64,000 nucleotides of DNA from Tranzscheliella williamsii (Eukaryota > Basidiomycota > Ustilaginomycetes > Ustilaginales > Ustilaginaceae), in NCBI GenBank assembly GCA_023212725.1, contig JALBYF010000010.1, positions 1 to 64,000 on the forward strand, in the 5' to 3' direction. The notes below the pieces were generated by a model that saw nothing but the letters and a program-made list of their open reading frames with translations, was not told where the DNA came from and ran no database searches. Of the stretch, positions 40,159 to 51,199 are shown one piece after another; position 1 is the stretch's first letter, and each line of letters starts with the position of its first letter. The translations under genes and the position numbers were made by a program.

Positions 40159-40628
40159 CGTGAACGGCCACCGTAAAGTGTGCAGGGGAAGACCAGGCAG
40201 AAAGGTGCCTGAATCGATCTGCAGAAATACGGTCCGGCTGGTATGGAGATTACGAGGGCAAGGTAGTTCTCGTCTGGCGATGGAGAGCTCGAACAGGTGG
40301 AGTGGGTACAAGTTGCAAGGTGAATATCCGCATGGGACCTTTGCTGTAATCAAATGGGCATCTGCGGTTTACTGCTTGCTTCTCCTGTTGGGTGGAACTG
40401 CTTTCTAACATCTGTATAAAAATGGCATCGCCGATGGAGCCCAGTGGGATGACATAGATCGGGGTGCGTTGCGGACTTTGTTGGTTGGTTAGACTTGGCG
40501 GCAGGCCTCTTTTCGCATCGCGTACTCCACTCTCTTCCCTTCAAGCAGGCTCCTTGAAGACCGTAACGCTTCGCCGAACCCACACGCCTCGTCTCACATC
40601 TAGGTCTTGGTCTGTAATTGTGGTCAGA
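40159..40628. other. Divergent promoter SNX3/SMD3
   Basis: This 470-bp region lies between divergent start codons. No specific element is recognised. Confidence 0.45.
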
Positions 40629-41221
40629 ATGGGTACTATCGGTATCCCAGTCAAGCTCATTCACGAGGCGGTGGGGCACGTCATTACTGTCGAGCTCAAG
40701 GGCGGAGCTTCGTACCGTGGAACTCTGTATGATGGTACGTAGCGTCTCAAGCCTCGTGCGCCAACTGATGTGCCGTCGCCGTGCTGACCATCCACCTCCT
40801 ATCCTTTCCCCATGGTTGCCTGACCGCAGCGGAAGACAACTTCAACGTAGCAATGAAGGACATTACCGTTACCGCGGCGGATGGGAAACAATCTCACCTG
40901 GAGAACGTCTATATTCGAGGCAGCATGATCCGATTCGTGATCGTACCTGACATGCTGCAACAGGCGCCGATGTTCAAACGTATTGGGCCAAACGCCATGA
41001 AAGGACGAGGTATCGGAAGCGCCAGAGGCAGAGCCACCATTCTTCGAGGTAGGTTTCGGTTCGTTGCCGGTCATGGCAATGGATGCCTTGCATCGTCTTC
41101 GATTGAGCATACACTAACCAGAATTACCTTTATAACTCTCGTTCGAACAGCACAAGCAAGACGAGGGAGAGGCTCATCTTCCGCCGGTGCAGGCGGGTCC
41201 AGGCCAGCCATCCGACGATAG
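40629..41221 (+). CDS. SMD3: Small nuclear ribonucleoprotein Sm D3
   Basis: Three exons, 40629-40734, 40830-41048 and 41151-41221, giving 131 residues. SmD3 is one of seven Sm proteins that form the ring on U1, U2, U4 and U5 snRNAs. The Sm1 motif is [20 protein letters not shown] and [11 protein letters not shown]; the Sm2 motif is [20 protein letters not shown]. The splice at YD/AEDNFN regenerates the usual AEDNxN sequence. The last exon encodes an RG/GS-rich tail ([12 protein letters not shown]), a likely arginine-methylation region. All introns are GT-AG with TAC- or TAG-type donors (GTACGT, GTAGGT). Confidence 0.97.
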
Positions 41222-43050
41222 ACGTTCAGCTTGGCCCTTCCCTCAGCTCGGCCCTTGCCGTCTTCGGGGCCCTTCCGTCTCGGAAGACCCGTCCAGCACT
41301 TGGTTCCCAGGCGTAGAAGCCTTGTACATTAGCATCAATACAACCCTTTCCAACCTTGTTCCTTCCCTGCAGCGTAGGTCGTCGACAGCGCTGGAGCTGC
41401 TGTTTCGGGCCGCGCCGACGGTCACTCCGTCATGAACGTTTCCAGTTAGAAGCGGCCTACCTTGGGAGACCGTCCAATAAACACCAATACAGGGTCTCCG
41501 CCGTCATGTAGGCTGAGCGCCGATCCAAGAGTTGCGGCGACGACCTTGGAGAAAGCCTTTGCCTGCAACGTCTCGTTGGCGGTTGCATAGGCCTGCAGCT
41601 CCTCTCTACCTAGCCATCTTCCTCGTACTTTGGGCCCGCCAGACTAGACACTGTCTGCACATACATGACTGAAGTGGCGCCTGGGCACCAGCGCGAGAGC
41701 GCTTCTGGCAATCCGGAAGTGTGTAATCAGATGGCCTCGATCTTCCTCATGTTCTTGTATCCGGTTGCTGGTTACCTGGCTGCCTGGCACCGCCCCGCGC
41801 GATCACTAGGCAGTTCTGGCGGTGTACCCGGATGCCTTTAAAATCTTGAATAATGAAAAGAAGATCAAGATACAGGGCCACCTATACTTTGCTACTACGC
41901 GCGTACTAAGCTCTAAAAGGACATTCTAGTCGGATATCCCGATTCGGCGGGACCGATTGTATTCAAGCTTCCACGCGTCTTGTAACTGGAGCGGGCTTCT
42001 TCGTATAGAAATGCCAGGCCGACTTAGCAACTGCGACTGTAGCTTGATCCATTTTTTCCCACCGCTGGTCTGGCAGCCTGCTCAGCAGCTATCTTCTTCA
42101 TCGCACATACATACAACACGCCAGGCTACTCTCCACCGCCAACATCTCCCCTTCAACCTTTCTTTCCTCTCTATCGTCTACTACACCCTCGAAACGCTCT
42201 TTTTAGCTCGACGTATCTCCAGCCACAGCCCGTCGACGCTCTGAGCACATCCTCTCGGCTTCTCTCGTCCATTCTTTGCGCACCTCTCCTCTTCACGTCT
42301 GAGTCAGGTCCTTCCGCTAGAGCGCCAAGTTTCGACGTTTCTCTCCGCCACCACGCCGCAGCTTGTTTCAGTAACACATCCGCAAAAGGGCTGTTTACAT
42401 CCTGTCGACTATCGACAATTAGCATCCATCCATCACCTCGGTCATAGCGTGGTAAAGCTTTCAGAGGAAGTCATTCCACCAGCCTCTCTACAGCAACAGG
42501 AACACACCTCTCAACGGCATTCCTGCTACTCGTCTTCAAAAGGATCTAGGTGTAGCTTTTGTGTTTCAAGTGACGCAAGAACCCGTCTTTTTTTGAGGTG
42601 AGTTGTCATCGTAGGGTGTGTTCTTGCAGAAGTGGTATCCGTCCCCGTTCAGAGGTAGTGGCGGGCAGCGCGATTCCTTGTACTGCAGACTTGTATTCGC
42701 AGCGGCAGCGAATCATGCCTGTTGCTTCGCGCATGCGCTCGCCGTTGGTCGAGCGCTCCGTGTGTCCTTGCGACTCAACCCCTTCCCTTCCACCTTACAA
42801 CTCACACTGAATTCCCTCTTTTCGCCCACGCTCGCCCATGTTTCGACTTGACAGTCGTACGCATAATCCTCCTGCTTCACCACCCACAACTCCTTCACAT
42901 CGCAAGACGACACAACTCTTGGTTCGGTGTTGAATACTGATCTGGTGAACTACTTCTTGGTTGTCATCCCTATCCATCAATCCACGCGCACCCTTCAATA
43001 CCCCCTTCAAACGGCAACCATTCTGGATTGATCTGATTCCGTGCCGAATC
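41222..43050 (+). other. Long upstream/leader region of the KH protein gene
   Basis: This 1.83-kb gap contains the 3' end of SMD3 and the promoter and probably a long pyrimidine-rich 5' leader of the KH-domain gene (about 42050-42960). Many short upstream ATGs are present. No conserved protein or RNA gene is recognised. Confidence 0.45.
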
Positions 43051-44466
43051 ATGTCAGAAATTGTAAAGCGTCAAAGAGACTCGTCCAGCACTCCTGAACC
43101 CGAAGCCAAGAGACCCAACGTCGAGGCCGTTTCCTCAAAAGACCGATCTTCCACCTCCGCCTCCGACCCCGACGCCGCCACCAAAACGATGGCTTCTGAA
43201 ACGAATCTCAAGTCCGACGAGGCGGATGCTGTTGATCTCGGGGCCTCCCTTCCTGCTGAGACCAACTCCAGCAGCGACGGCAAGTTCGATAATGGAGCTG
43301 GCTCCAATGGGGCCGGCCCTGAATCTTCAGCAGAGCACGGTCCCGGAAGCAGCGTCGGCGACTCATCAGAGACACAGGCGACGCAGATCTCACTGCGAGC
43401 TTTGATTGTGACTAGCGATGCCAGTATCATCATCGGCAAATCTGGAAAGCACATCAACGAGATCCGCGACAAGAGCAATGCCCGCCTCAATATCGTAAGT
43501 GAAGTTGTCACTGTCCTGGCCCTACGCTGCATGCGCGCGCAGCCGCTGATCATTTCTTCTTTTCTCCGCAGAGCGAAATCATTGCTGGAAACCCCGAACG
43601 TATCCTGACAGTTTCTGGTCCTTTGGATGCTGTTAGCAAAGTGAGTAGTGTATTGGCTGATTGTACATTGCAAAAAGATCCTCAGCTGATGAATGCTCCC
43701 CTCTGATGTGAACTTTTTCTGATAGGCGTTCGGGCTGATTGTACGCCGAATCAACGACGAACCGTTCGACCAGCCATCGGTGCCTGGTTCGAAAGCGGTG
43801 ACGATCCGATTCATTGTTCCGAACTCGCGCATGGGTTCCGTGATCGGCAAGCAAGGTTCTAAGATCAAAGAGATCCAAGAGGCTTCGGGTGCCCGGCTAA
43901 CTGCTGGAGAGGCAATGCTGCCCGGCTCGACCGAACGAGTGCTGAGCATCTCTGGTGTAGCTGATGCGGTGCACATCGCCGTTTACTATGTGGGAACGAT
44001 TTTGCTGGAACATCAGGATCGCAACGCCAACAATCTCCCATACCGACCTGCCGCCGGCCCTTCGCGTCCTGTTGCCGCCCAGCCCGGATTTGCTCAGCCG
44101 TCGTTCGGATTTGGTGCGCCCGCACCTGCGCCTCTGGCGGGTGCCGGCTTCGGCGGACCCGTTGCCGCGCCTGGCGGCTCTCCGCAGCTTCCTCCTGGTT
44201 CGCAGACTCAGCAGATCTTCATCCCGAACGACCTGGTTGGATGCATCATCGGCAAGGGAGGCGCCAAGATCAACGAGATCCGAAGTATGTCGGCGAGTCA
44301 CATCAAAATCATGGAGCCTGGCGCCGGGATCGCTGCCGGCGGCTCTGGCTCGGAGCGTCTGGTCACCATCACCGGCCCTCCGCCCAACATCCAGATGGCG
44401 GTCACGCTCCTCTACCAGCGTCTGGAACAGGAGAAGATGCGACTCGCCCAGGGTGGTGCCCCCTAG
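43051..44466 (+). CDS. Three-KH-domain RNA-binding protein (PBP2/PCBP-like)
   Basis: Three exons, 43051-43494, 43572-43640 and 43726-44466, giving 417 residues. KH1 is at about 115-172, with GxxG loop in IIGKSGKHINE, and is interrupted by both introns. KH2 is at about 195-260 (VIGKQGSKIKE), KH3 at about 333-405 (IIGKGGAKINE). The arrangement of two close KH domains, a Pro/Ala-rich spacer and a third KH matches poly(rC)-binding hnRNP K/PCBP proteins and yeast Pbp2/Hek2. Such proteins bind C-rich RNA and influence mRNA stability, localisation or telomeres. The N-terminal 110 residues are Ser/Glu-rich. Exact yeast orthologue is not resolved. Confidence 0.92.
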
Positions 44467-44802
44467 GCGTGCCGCACAGCCCGTCAGCGCAGCACATCGA
44501 CAATTCTGCCGGCTCTCGCATCTTGTCGACAGCTGCGCCTCGCAACCAGCCTGTAAAGTAAACCTCTTCTCTTCCTCCTCTTCCTCCCCTCCTTTCCTCC
44601 TTTCCTCCTTTCCTCCTGTCTTCCGACCTGCTGATCGGTCCGGTCCAAGTCCCTTTCCGTTTGTAGTGAAAATTCCGAATCCCATATCGCGGTACTCTTC
44701 CCAGTGTGGTTTAGCGTTTCAGGGTCGCGTTCCGCAGGTTGATTGGGGAGATGGCGGGTTGGCAGGGGCGGTACATGCGGGTGTCTGGCCCAGGCGTGGG
44801 GG
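44467..44802. other. Convergent intergenic region with 55-nt polypyrimidine run
   Basis: Between the stop codons of the KH gene and the coiled-coil gene. An uninterrupted C/T run covers 44563-44617, including three copies of an 8-bp CCTTTCCT-type unit. It probably lies in the 3' untranslated region of the KH gene. Such mirror-like tracts can form triplex DNA. Confidence 0.7.
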
Positions 44803-47250
44803 TTAGGGAGGGGCGGGGGTGGTGGCGTCGGCGCGGCGCATGAGGGTTTTGATGCGGGTGAGTTCGTCGGTGAGGTAGGTGAGCTTGGAGAAGATGTCGG
44901 AGTTTTCGCGCTGTTCGAGGAGTTGGAGGGCGGAGAGGAGGGGGGGGAGGTGGCGGGAGATGTAGGCCTGCATGTCGGCGTGGAGGGAGGCGAGGTCGGC
45001 GGCGAGGTCGGCGGGGGCGGGGGTGTCGGGGGGTGCGGGGGGGTGGAGGTGGGCTTTGAGGGTGAGGACGTGGTTGTACTCTGCGGCGAGGGCGGTGAGT
45101 TGGGCGGCGTGCGAGTGGCGCAGGTCGGCGACTTCGGTGCGGAGGCGTTGGCGCACGTCCTTCCACTCGGCGCTGAGTGCGTCGTAGGCCTGCTCGGCGC
45201 GCGCGCGGCGGACACGCTCCTTGCCCAGCTCCTCCTCCACCTCGCGCACCCGTGTCCCCCACTCGCGCCCCGCCCGCCCCAGCTCGCGCGCCTCCGCCTC
45301 CGCCTTGCGCGCCCGCTCCAGCGCCTCCCCCACCTGCCGCTCCTTGCGTGCCAACACCGAAATCGAACTGTCACTCTCCAGCCGCACCCGCGCCAGCATC
45401 CCCCGCATCTCCTCCGCCTGCCCCTGCAACTGCGCAGCCTGCCCTTGCGTCCTCTCCAGCGCCCCCCGCACCTCCACAAGCTCCGCCTTTGTCTCTTCCA
45501 GCTCCGCCGTCAGCGCACTCACCACCCGCCCCGTCAACGTCCCCCGCCCACGAGACGACTCGCCCGTCGTCGTCGCCACGTCACTCGGCATGTTGCCTTC
45601 AACAGCGCCGGCCTTACTGTCACAGGGATGGAGCGGGATCGAAGAAGTGTCGCTTCCGGCCTGCGCTGCAGCCAATGCCGGGGCTGCGAGCGGTGTCGCA
45701 TTTTCAAGTGCGGTGACTCGCATCCCTGAACCGTCGGCAGCCTCTTGAGTAGCAGTCGAGCCAAGGTGGCCCTCGGCTATGGCTGCGAGGCTGCTCATAG
45801 CCGGACTGGCTAATGCGGGCGCGGCGCTGTTGCTGAGCACGTCTCGGCTTTCGATGCTATTGGCGCCGGTCTGCGTGTTCGAGTGCGGCGCGAGCAGGTC
45901 GGCGATCCGCGCGTCCCTCTGCTTCAACTGTGCCTGTATTCTAGCCAGCTGCTCCCGCAGTGCGTGCAGATCGGACTCGGCAGACACGTCGCGACCAGAC
46001 AAGCCGGTTGGGATGTGGGACAAGCTGATGTCAAATTGTCCATCAGCGCTAAGGCTAGGATCCCTGCTCTGGTCCGGGGCCGCCCGCGGATCCGAGGTCG
46101 GATGAGGGGAGACCTCCGCCCTGGCCTCCGAGAGGGTTTCGAGCACCAGTAGCGTTTCCTCGGGAAGGGAGCTATGCAGAGAGCTCCATCGTACCGGGAG
46201 GGCCAGATTGACCGAATGCGACTGTGCTAGATCGAAGAAGGAGGCCGCATCGGCGAAACTAAGGCCGCGCACGGCCGCCGGCTCAACCAGGACATGTTTT
46301 ACTTTGGTGCTCGCGCTCAAGAGACTGGAAAGCAGGGCGGTTAGGACGTCCTTGTTGGACCGACTGCCGATGTAGACAGCTTCGGCACCCGCTTCGCGGA
46401 TCGAGTCGATGATCCGGCTGGCCTCAAGAGGAGACTTGTGTATCTGCTCACTCCAGTCGATGGTCTCGTCCGGTGTCGCAGCGGATAGCATGGGCGCCGC
46501 TCTGGCGAGGATGGCACTTGCTTGCTGTATCGTTTCGTCGGAGGAGGCGCCGGTGAAAGCGACATGCAGTGACTTTGATGGGGCATCGGCCTGAACCAAT
46601 TCTCGGATGGGGGTAGGTGGGTCGACGAGGGACCAGCTACCGGAACTGGCCAGTGGAGTAGACGTCGGAGCGTTGTTGGTGTTGGCGGAAGGTGCGGCAA
46701 AGACCGATGCGCTGGACACGCTGCTGCTGGCATTCCTAAATCTCGACATAAAACCCGATCTTCTGCCCAGGGATCCCGTCGGCACGTACGACTGTGATGG
46801 AGTCTGGAGAGACATTCTCCTTTCCTTTTCTTTGGCAGCTTCAGCAACGGAAGCTGACGGGCCGGATTTCTCAAATTTGCTTGCTTGGGCTTTTACGTGA
46901 GAACCTGCATCCGGTGACGACGCTACCACTGTCTGCTGAGAAGGCGCTGTTGTTGGAGCCATTACGGCCGTCGTTTCTGTGAGCTTTTCGGAGCTGCGTG
47001 CAGCCGGGGAAGAAGCGCCACTTGCTGGCGCCGAAGCGCGCACAGCAGCCGGGCTCCGCGTGTACAAGGTGCGCAAGAATGGGAGGGAAGAATCGGCAAT
47101 ATCGATGAGGAGCCATGTTGAATAGGTTGTATGAGATGGCATGCGCGAACGCGATGAGGCCTTCTGGGGTTTGTTTGCTAATAAGCCTCGAGATGGCACT
47201 ACCGAGGGACCATCACCCGCAGCTGTGGACGCGATGGTGGATGCTGTCAT
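44803..47250 (-). CDS. Unrecognised protein with Rossmann-like segment and C-terminal coiled coil
   Basis: An 815-residue single-exon protein that I do not assign to a known family. Residues 1-215 are Ser/Ala-rich. A central segment at about 225-375 alternates predicted strands and helices. It contains GAEAVYIGSRSNKDVLTALL followed by KHVLVEPAAVRGLSFADA and a later VNLALPVRWSSL. That order resembles the second half of the nucleotide-binding fold of Gfo/Idh/MocA oxidoreductases, but the catalytic EKP lysine is replaced (VEPAAV) and no clean GxGxxG is seen. Residues about 570-740 form a long Glu/Arg/Ala coiled coil. A disordered Pro-rich stretch and a short helical end follow. The fold suggestion is inference only. 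It is convergent with the KH gene. Confidence 0.7.
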   Translation of the reverse strand: MTASTIASTAAGDGPSVVPSRGLLANKPQKASSRSRMPSHTTYSTWLLIDIADSSLPFLRTLYTRSPAAVRASAPASGASSPAARSSEKLTETTAVMAPTTAPSQQTVVASSPDAGSHVKAQASKFEKSGPSASVAEAAKEKERRMSLQTPSQSYVPTGSLGRRSGFMSRFRNASSSVSSASVFAAPSANTNNAPTSTPLASSGSWSLVDPPTPIRELVQADAPSKSLHVAFTGASSDETIQQASAILARAAPMLSAATPDETIDWSEQIHKSPLEASRIIDSIREAGAEAVYIGSRSNKDVLTALLSSLLSASTKVKHVLVEPAAVRGLSFADAASFFDLAQSHSVNLALPVRWSSLHSSLPEETLLVLETLSEARAEVSPHPTSDPRAAPDQSRDPSLSADGQFDISLSHIPTGLSGRDVSAESDLHALREQLARIQAQLKQRDARIADLLAPHSNTQTGANSIESRDVLSNSAAPALASPAMSSLAAIAEGHLGSTATQEAADGSGMRVTALENATPLAAPALAAAQAGSDTSSIPLHPCDSKAGAVEGNMPSDVATTTGESSRGRGTLTGRVVSALTAELEETKAELVEVRGALERTQGQAAQLQGQAEEMRGMLARVRLESDSSISVLARKERQVGEALERARKAEAEARELGRAGREWGTRVREVEEELGKERVRRARAEQAYDALSAEWKDVRQRLRTEVADLRHSHAAQLTALAAEYNHVLTLKAHLHPPAPPDTPAPADLAADLASLHADMQAYISRHLPPLLSALQLLEQRENSDIFSKLTYLTDELTRIKTLMRRADATTPAPP

Positions 47251-48095
47251 ATTGGCGCGCCAGACCGGAACACTCGGGCTGGTCTACCGACAGCAGCGGA
47301 CCGATGGCAGGGGTCGTTGTAGGTCAAGGACAGACGTCGGCTGGATACGTATCTTCGAGCCAGCTCGAGGGCCGCTGATCCTGTATCAACGGGGTGGAAG
47401 CAGGAGGACTGCTAAGACGTAAGACGGAGAAGCCTCGATGTGCGGAGGGCGAAGGCGCAGCAATGCAGTCAAGGCAGCATCGTGCGCAGACGCTCGGTGT
47501 ACTGAGTCGTGCCAGGCTGTGCAGCGTAGGATGAAGGTCTGCGGCAACCGGTGATGCAGATAGTTGGCACTAGCGTCGGTGGCAGTTTGAGACGATGCAA
47601 GCGGCGTTCAGCCCTTCGTTGACGAGAGCTTGCGACAGGCGAGGGCTATTTCCATGTAGAGTGGGTGTTGGATGACAACGCCGCGAACGACTTTATTGCG
47701 AGCGTTGTGCGGTGTTTGTGCGAGCTGAGCGTTCTAATTTGCCTGCTGTCGGTTGCCAGCTTGCCTGCCAGAGACCAACACACACGCACGCGCAATCTCA
47801 TTCCAGAGCGCCCTCTCAACAACCAACTCTCCTCCCGATCTGACAGCCCCGATATTCCTTCTCTCTGACTCTCATCGGCGATGCAATTTCCTAATGGAGG
47901 CCGGTCTTGTCATGGATCTGATCATGAGTCCATTGACGACAGCGATGCTGAGCGCTGCGCATGACTGATATCCCTGTAGCTTTGACGCAGAGCTTGGACA
48001 GCGCGCCACACAGCTCAGATGACTTTCCGCCTGTAGTCATGGAGAACGGGAGAAAGACAGTGAAGAGAGGATTGCAAGTCTGACAGGCCGCATCA
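47251..48095. other. Intergenic, DAP3 end to coiled-coil gene start
   Basis: This 845-bp gap holds the promoter of the coiled-coil gene (minus strand) and the 3' end of DAP3. Short open frames on both strands show no family features. Confidence 0.45.
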
Positions 48096-49547
48096 CTACA
48101 AAAGGGTCGACAGCAGACTCCTGCTGAACGTGCGTGCATTTCCGCCGCTTTCGACCAGCTTGGAGACGAACAATTCGTCGTTCGCCGGGCTCCAGTGTTG
48201 TCCTTCTTGCTTGAGCTGGGAGAAGAGCGCTGCTGCTTCCTCACGCGAGAGCGGCTTCGAGGTGTCGATGACCTCCAGCTGCTTGGCCAGTTGCCTTGCA
48301 TGCTCCAGGTGCTGCGGCGTGAGCTTTGTGTATGCGTTAACCGCCTGGCTGACCAGAGGCGTCGACTCGTCCGAAGCATTCTTCTCCGATAGCGCAAGCT
48401 CGAGCTCCGGAGGCGTGCGATACTCGCTCTGCGACGTCGAGATTGCGCCAACGATAGCGCCCCTCCGCAAAGAGAAAGGCGAAGCGGACGAAGCCGATGG
48501 CGCCGTCAGGAGGGAGATTAGTGTCCGGGGCAGGCCTAGCTGGTAGGCCTCGAGTGAAACAAAGTCGGGGTCTTTGTAGTTGGATGTCCTGAACAGCGTC
48601 TGTACGCCGTCGATGGCAACCAGGACCGGTCGATCGCTCTGTGATGCCAGCGTGTGTAGCACAGCCTCGAACAACGAGTGACGCGTAGAAGGCGAGGTAG
48701 AGTCGTCGACAGCCCGCTTGATGACCGCGTCGAGCGACGTTCCGGCTGCAATGTCGCCGCTCTCCACAGGGAACGTTTCAGCCGTCATAATCTCTTTCAG
48801 CGCCGCGCCGTTCACCTTTCCGATGCCCTCCAGAAGGTTTTTTGTGGCTTCGGGCTGAAGATACGCCTTGTGATGAGGACTGTACGTGTACGAGGTGGAC
48901 GAGTTGATCAGGTTGTACGCTCTTGGGACAGATACCACCACCCATCCTTCGTCGAGCGCATAGGCGATGCTCTGAGCGAGCAGCGTCGATTTTCCGGAGC
49001 CTGTGTTTCCGTTCAAGACGATCTTGGCACCTTTGTTACCTTTCGCAGCCGCGTCCAGCTTGTCGAGCAGGTCGAGCGTCTGTTGCCGCACCAGCGACCT
49101 CGGCTTGGGCTGGTACGCCAACTCGCGCTCGAGTTCCTGCGGTAGGCCGAACGCTTTGAAAGCAGCAAGCGTTGCCTCGTTGAAAGCGAAGGTCTGCCCT
49201 GCAGAGTCGGTCGTCAAGTTCTCGGCATGGAAGAGAGGAAGATGCGACATGTCGGGCGCTTCTACGTGGAACTCAGTGCTCTTGGAGAGGCCGGCCGCCG
49301 AATCGGCACCACCCTTCCTCTTGCCACCTGCACCTCGCGGGCCAGAAGGTCCTCCCGACTTCTTCTTCACGACAACTCGTTTCTTAGCTGGCGCCGCTTT
49401 CTTGGCTGCGGCGAAAGCTGGCATAGCAGTTGAGAAGGGCCGAGCATACGTCCATGTAGCCAGCAAACTGCCGGAACTGGTGGACTGACTCTGCTGCGTC
49501 AGCAACCTCAGGCAGTTGCCCAATCCAAGCCGCTTAGCTGCTGCCAT
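48096..49547 (-). CDS. RSM23: Mitochondrial small-subunit ribosomal protein mS29 (DAP3/RSM23)
   Basis: A 483-residue DAP3-family GTPase of the mitoribosomal small subunit. The N-terminus (AAAKRLGLGNCLRLLTQQ) looks like a presequence, then a basic KKAAPAKKRVVVKKK stretch. The P-loop GNTGSGKST is at about 179-187. The Walker-B-like strand VLVAIDGVQTLF and the C-terminal winged-helix-like part (SREEAAALFSQLK) follow. Length fits the fungal family (yeast Rsm23 has 450). Start ATG 49547 is the first in frame. It is divergent from ARC40 across 401 bp. Confidence 0.93.
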   Translation of the reverse strand: MAAAKRLGLGNCLRLLTQQSQSTSSGSLLATWTYARPFSTAMPAFAAAKKAAPAKKRVVVKKKSGGPSGPRGAGGKRKGGADSAAGLSKSTEFHVEAPDMSHLPLFHAENLTTDSAGQTFAFNEATLAAFKAFGLPQELERELAYQPKPRSLVRQQTLDLLDKLDAAAKGNKGAKIVLNGNTGSGKSTLLAQSIAYALDEGWVVVSVPRAYNLINSSTSYTYSPHHKAYLQPEATKNLLEGIGKVNGAALKEIMTAETFPVESGDIAAGTSLDAVIKRAVDDSTSPSTRHSLFEAVLHTLASQSDRPVLVAIDGVQTLFRTSNYKDPDFVSLEAYQLGLPRTLISLLTAPSASSASPFSLRRGAIVGAISTSQSEYRTPPELELALSEKNASDESTPLVSQAVNAYTKLTPQHLEHARQLAKQLEVIDTSKPLSREEAAALFSQLKQEGQHWSPANDELFVSKLVESGGNARTFSRSLLSTLL

Positions 49548-49948
49548 AGCTGCGATAAGCAAGACGCTGACGTGAGCACGAAGGATGGTGATGGTATCCG
49601 GTGTTGCGATAGTGGGAGAGAGCAAGAAGAAATGAAAATTGCAAGTCCATCGCGGATCCGATCGGGGGTTGATGCCCGATTCTCACGTGAGGTGTGCAAA
49701 ATGAGCCAACGCACAGACTATGCACGTATGCTCACAGCCGGTGCCGATGCTGCGTTGCGATCTTGGATCGGTTGTGGAGAGCTGATAAGTGCGGTGGGGC
49801 CATCGAATCATTCCTCTTGCCGTCCACCACACTACATCCCTCCAACACGGCCTCAGAGTCGACTGCTAGTCCTCGAGGCTTATCTTTCCTAGCTCCTCTA
49901 CCATTTATACGTACTGGTACTACCGCAAAAGCTCCCTTTGACGTCACT
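49548..49948. other. Divergent promoter RSM23/ARC40
   Basis: This 401-bp region holds both promoters. No defined element is seen. Confidence 0.45.
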
Positions 49949-51199
49949 ATGGCTACCCAGGTCCACCAGCTGTCGCTCGGTCCTTTGACTGCCCACGCCT
50001 TTAACGGCGATCGGAGCAAGGTGGCCATTTCGCCCAACTCGAACGTTGTCCACATCTACGCGTCTTCCGCCAACGGCTGGACACTCGAGCATACGCTGGC
50101 TGAACATGACAAGCTTGTCACGGGCATCGACTGGGCTGCGCAGTCCAACCGGCTGGTCACCTGTTCGCAGGACCGCAATGCGTACGTCTGGCAGCTGCAG
50201 ACGGATGCACAGACGCAGGCGCAGGTGTGGAAGCCCACGCTCGTGCTGCTCCGAATCAACCGCGCCGCGACCTCGGTGCGGTGGAGTCCGAACGAGGATA
50301 AGTTTGCGGTGGCCTCAGGCGCACGCATCATCAGTGTTTGCAGCTTCGAGGAGGACAACGACTGGTGGGTGGCCAAGCACATCAAGCGGCCGCTGCGCTC
50401 GACGGTGCTGTCGCTGGACTGGCATCCCAACAATGTGCTTCTTGCCGCTGGCTGCGCCGATATGAAGGCGCGCGTCTTTAGCGCCTACATCAAGGGGGTC
50501 GATGCCAAGCCTCCGCCCAGTGTGTGGGGGGAGCGGCTGCCGTTTGGGACTGTCTGCGCCGAGTACGCAACGCCGAGCGGCGGGTGGGTGCACAGTGTCA
50601 GCTTCAGCGCGAGCGGCGATGCGATTGCCTTTGTGGGGCATGACTCGAGCCTCACGGTGGCGTATCCGAGCGGGCCGGAGGCGCCGCCGGCGGCGGTGCA
50701 CGTGATCCGGTCGCCGACACTGCCGTATGTGACGCTGACGTTTGTGGGGGAAAACGAGCTGGTGGCGGCGGGGCACGACTGTCAGCCGGTTCTGTATCGG
50801 GGCGATGCGGCGGGCGGGTGGGCGATTGTCAAGTCGCTCGATGCCGCGGGCGCGGCCGCGGGCAAGGGGGCGCCGCCGCCGCCGCCCGGCCGTCTGCAGA
50901 GCGATGCGTTCAACCGGTTCAAGTCGGCCGACAGCCGCGGCGGCACCCCGCCCCCCCCCCAGCACGCCTCCGTTGCCGCGGCCCTCGGCGCAGTCGCTGG
51001 CGCCAGCGTCGCCGCCGACGGCGAACTCCACACCACCCACCAAAACACCATCACCAGCATCCGCCCCTACTCCGGCCCCCGCTCCGCCGTAGACCACATC
51101 TCCTCCACCGGCGTAGACGGCCGCCTCTGCATCTTCCCCCTCGCCGCAGGCACCCCCGTCGCCGGCATCCAGAAGGGTCTCGCCAGTCTCCAGCTCTAG
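49949..51199 (+). CDS. ARC40: Arp2/3 complex subunit 1 (ARPC1/ARC40, WD40)
   Basis: A 416-residue WD40 protein of the Arp2/3 actin-nucleating complex, active at cortical actin patches in endocytosis. Family hallmarks are seen in order: AFNGDRSKVAISPNSNVVHI, LVTGIDWAAQSNRLVTCSQD, RINRAATSVRWSPNEDKFAV, KHIKRPLRSTVLSLDWHPNN and WVHSVSFSASGDAIAFVGHD. The late insert before the last blade carries a polyproline run and DAFNRFKSADSRG, the position of the ARPC1 insert helix that contacts the complex. Start ATG 49949. A C11-type homopolymer at about 50950 encodes part of a proline run and stays in frame. It is convergent with the PSK-type kinase. Confidence 0.95.
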   Translation: MATQVHQLSLGPLTAHAFNGDRSKVAISPNSNVVHIYASSANGWTLEHTLAEHDKLVTGIDWAAQSNRLVTCSQDRNAYVWQLQTDAQTQAQVWKPTLVLLRINRAATSVRWSPNEDKFAVASGARIISVCSFEEDNDWWVAKHIKRPLRSTVLSLDWHPNNVLLAAGCADMKARVFSAYIKGVDAKPPPSVWGERLPFGTVCAEYATPSGGWVHSVSFSASGDAIAFVGHDSSLTVAYPSGPEAPPAAVHVIRSPTLPYVTLTFVGENELVAAGHDCQPVLYRGDAAGGWAIVKSLDAAGAAAGKGAPPPPPGRLQSDAFNRFKSADSRGGTPPPPQHASVAAALGAVAGASVAADGELHTTHQNTITSIRPYSGPRSAVDHISSTGVDGRLCIFPLAAGTPVAGIQKGLASLQL

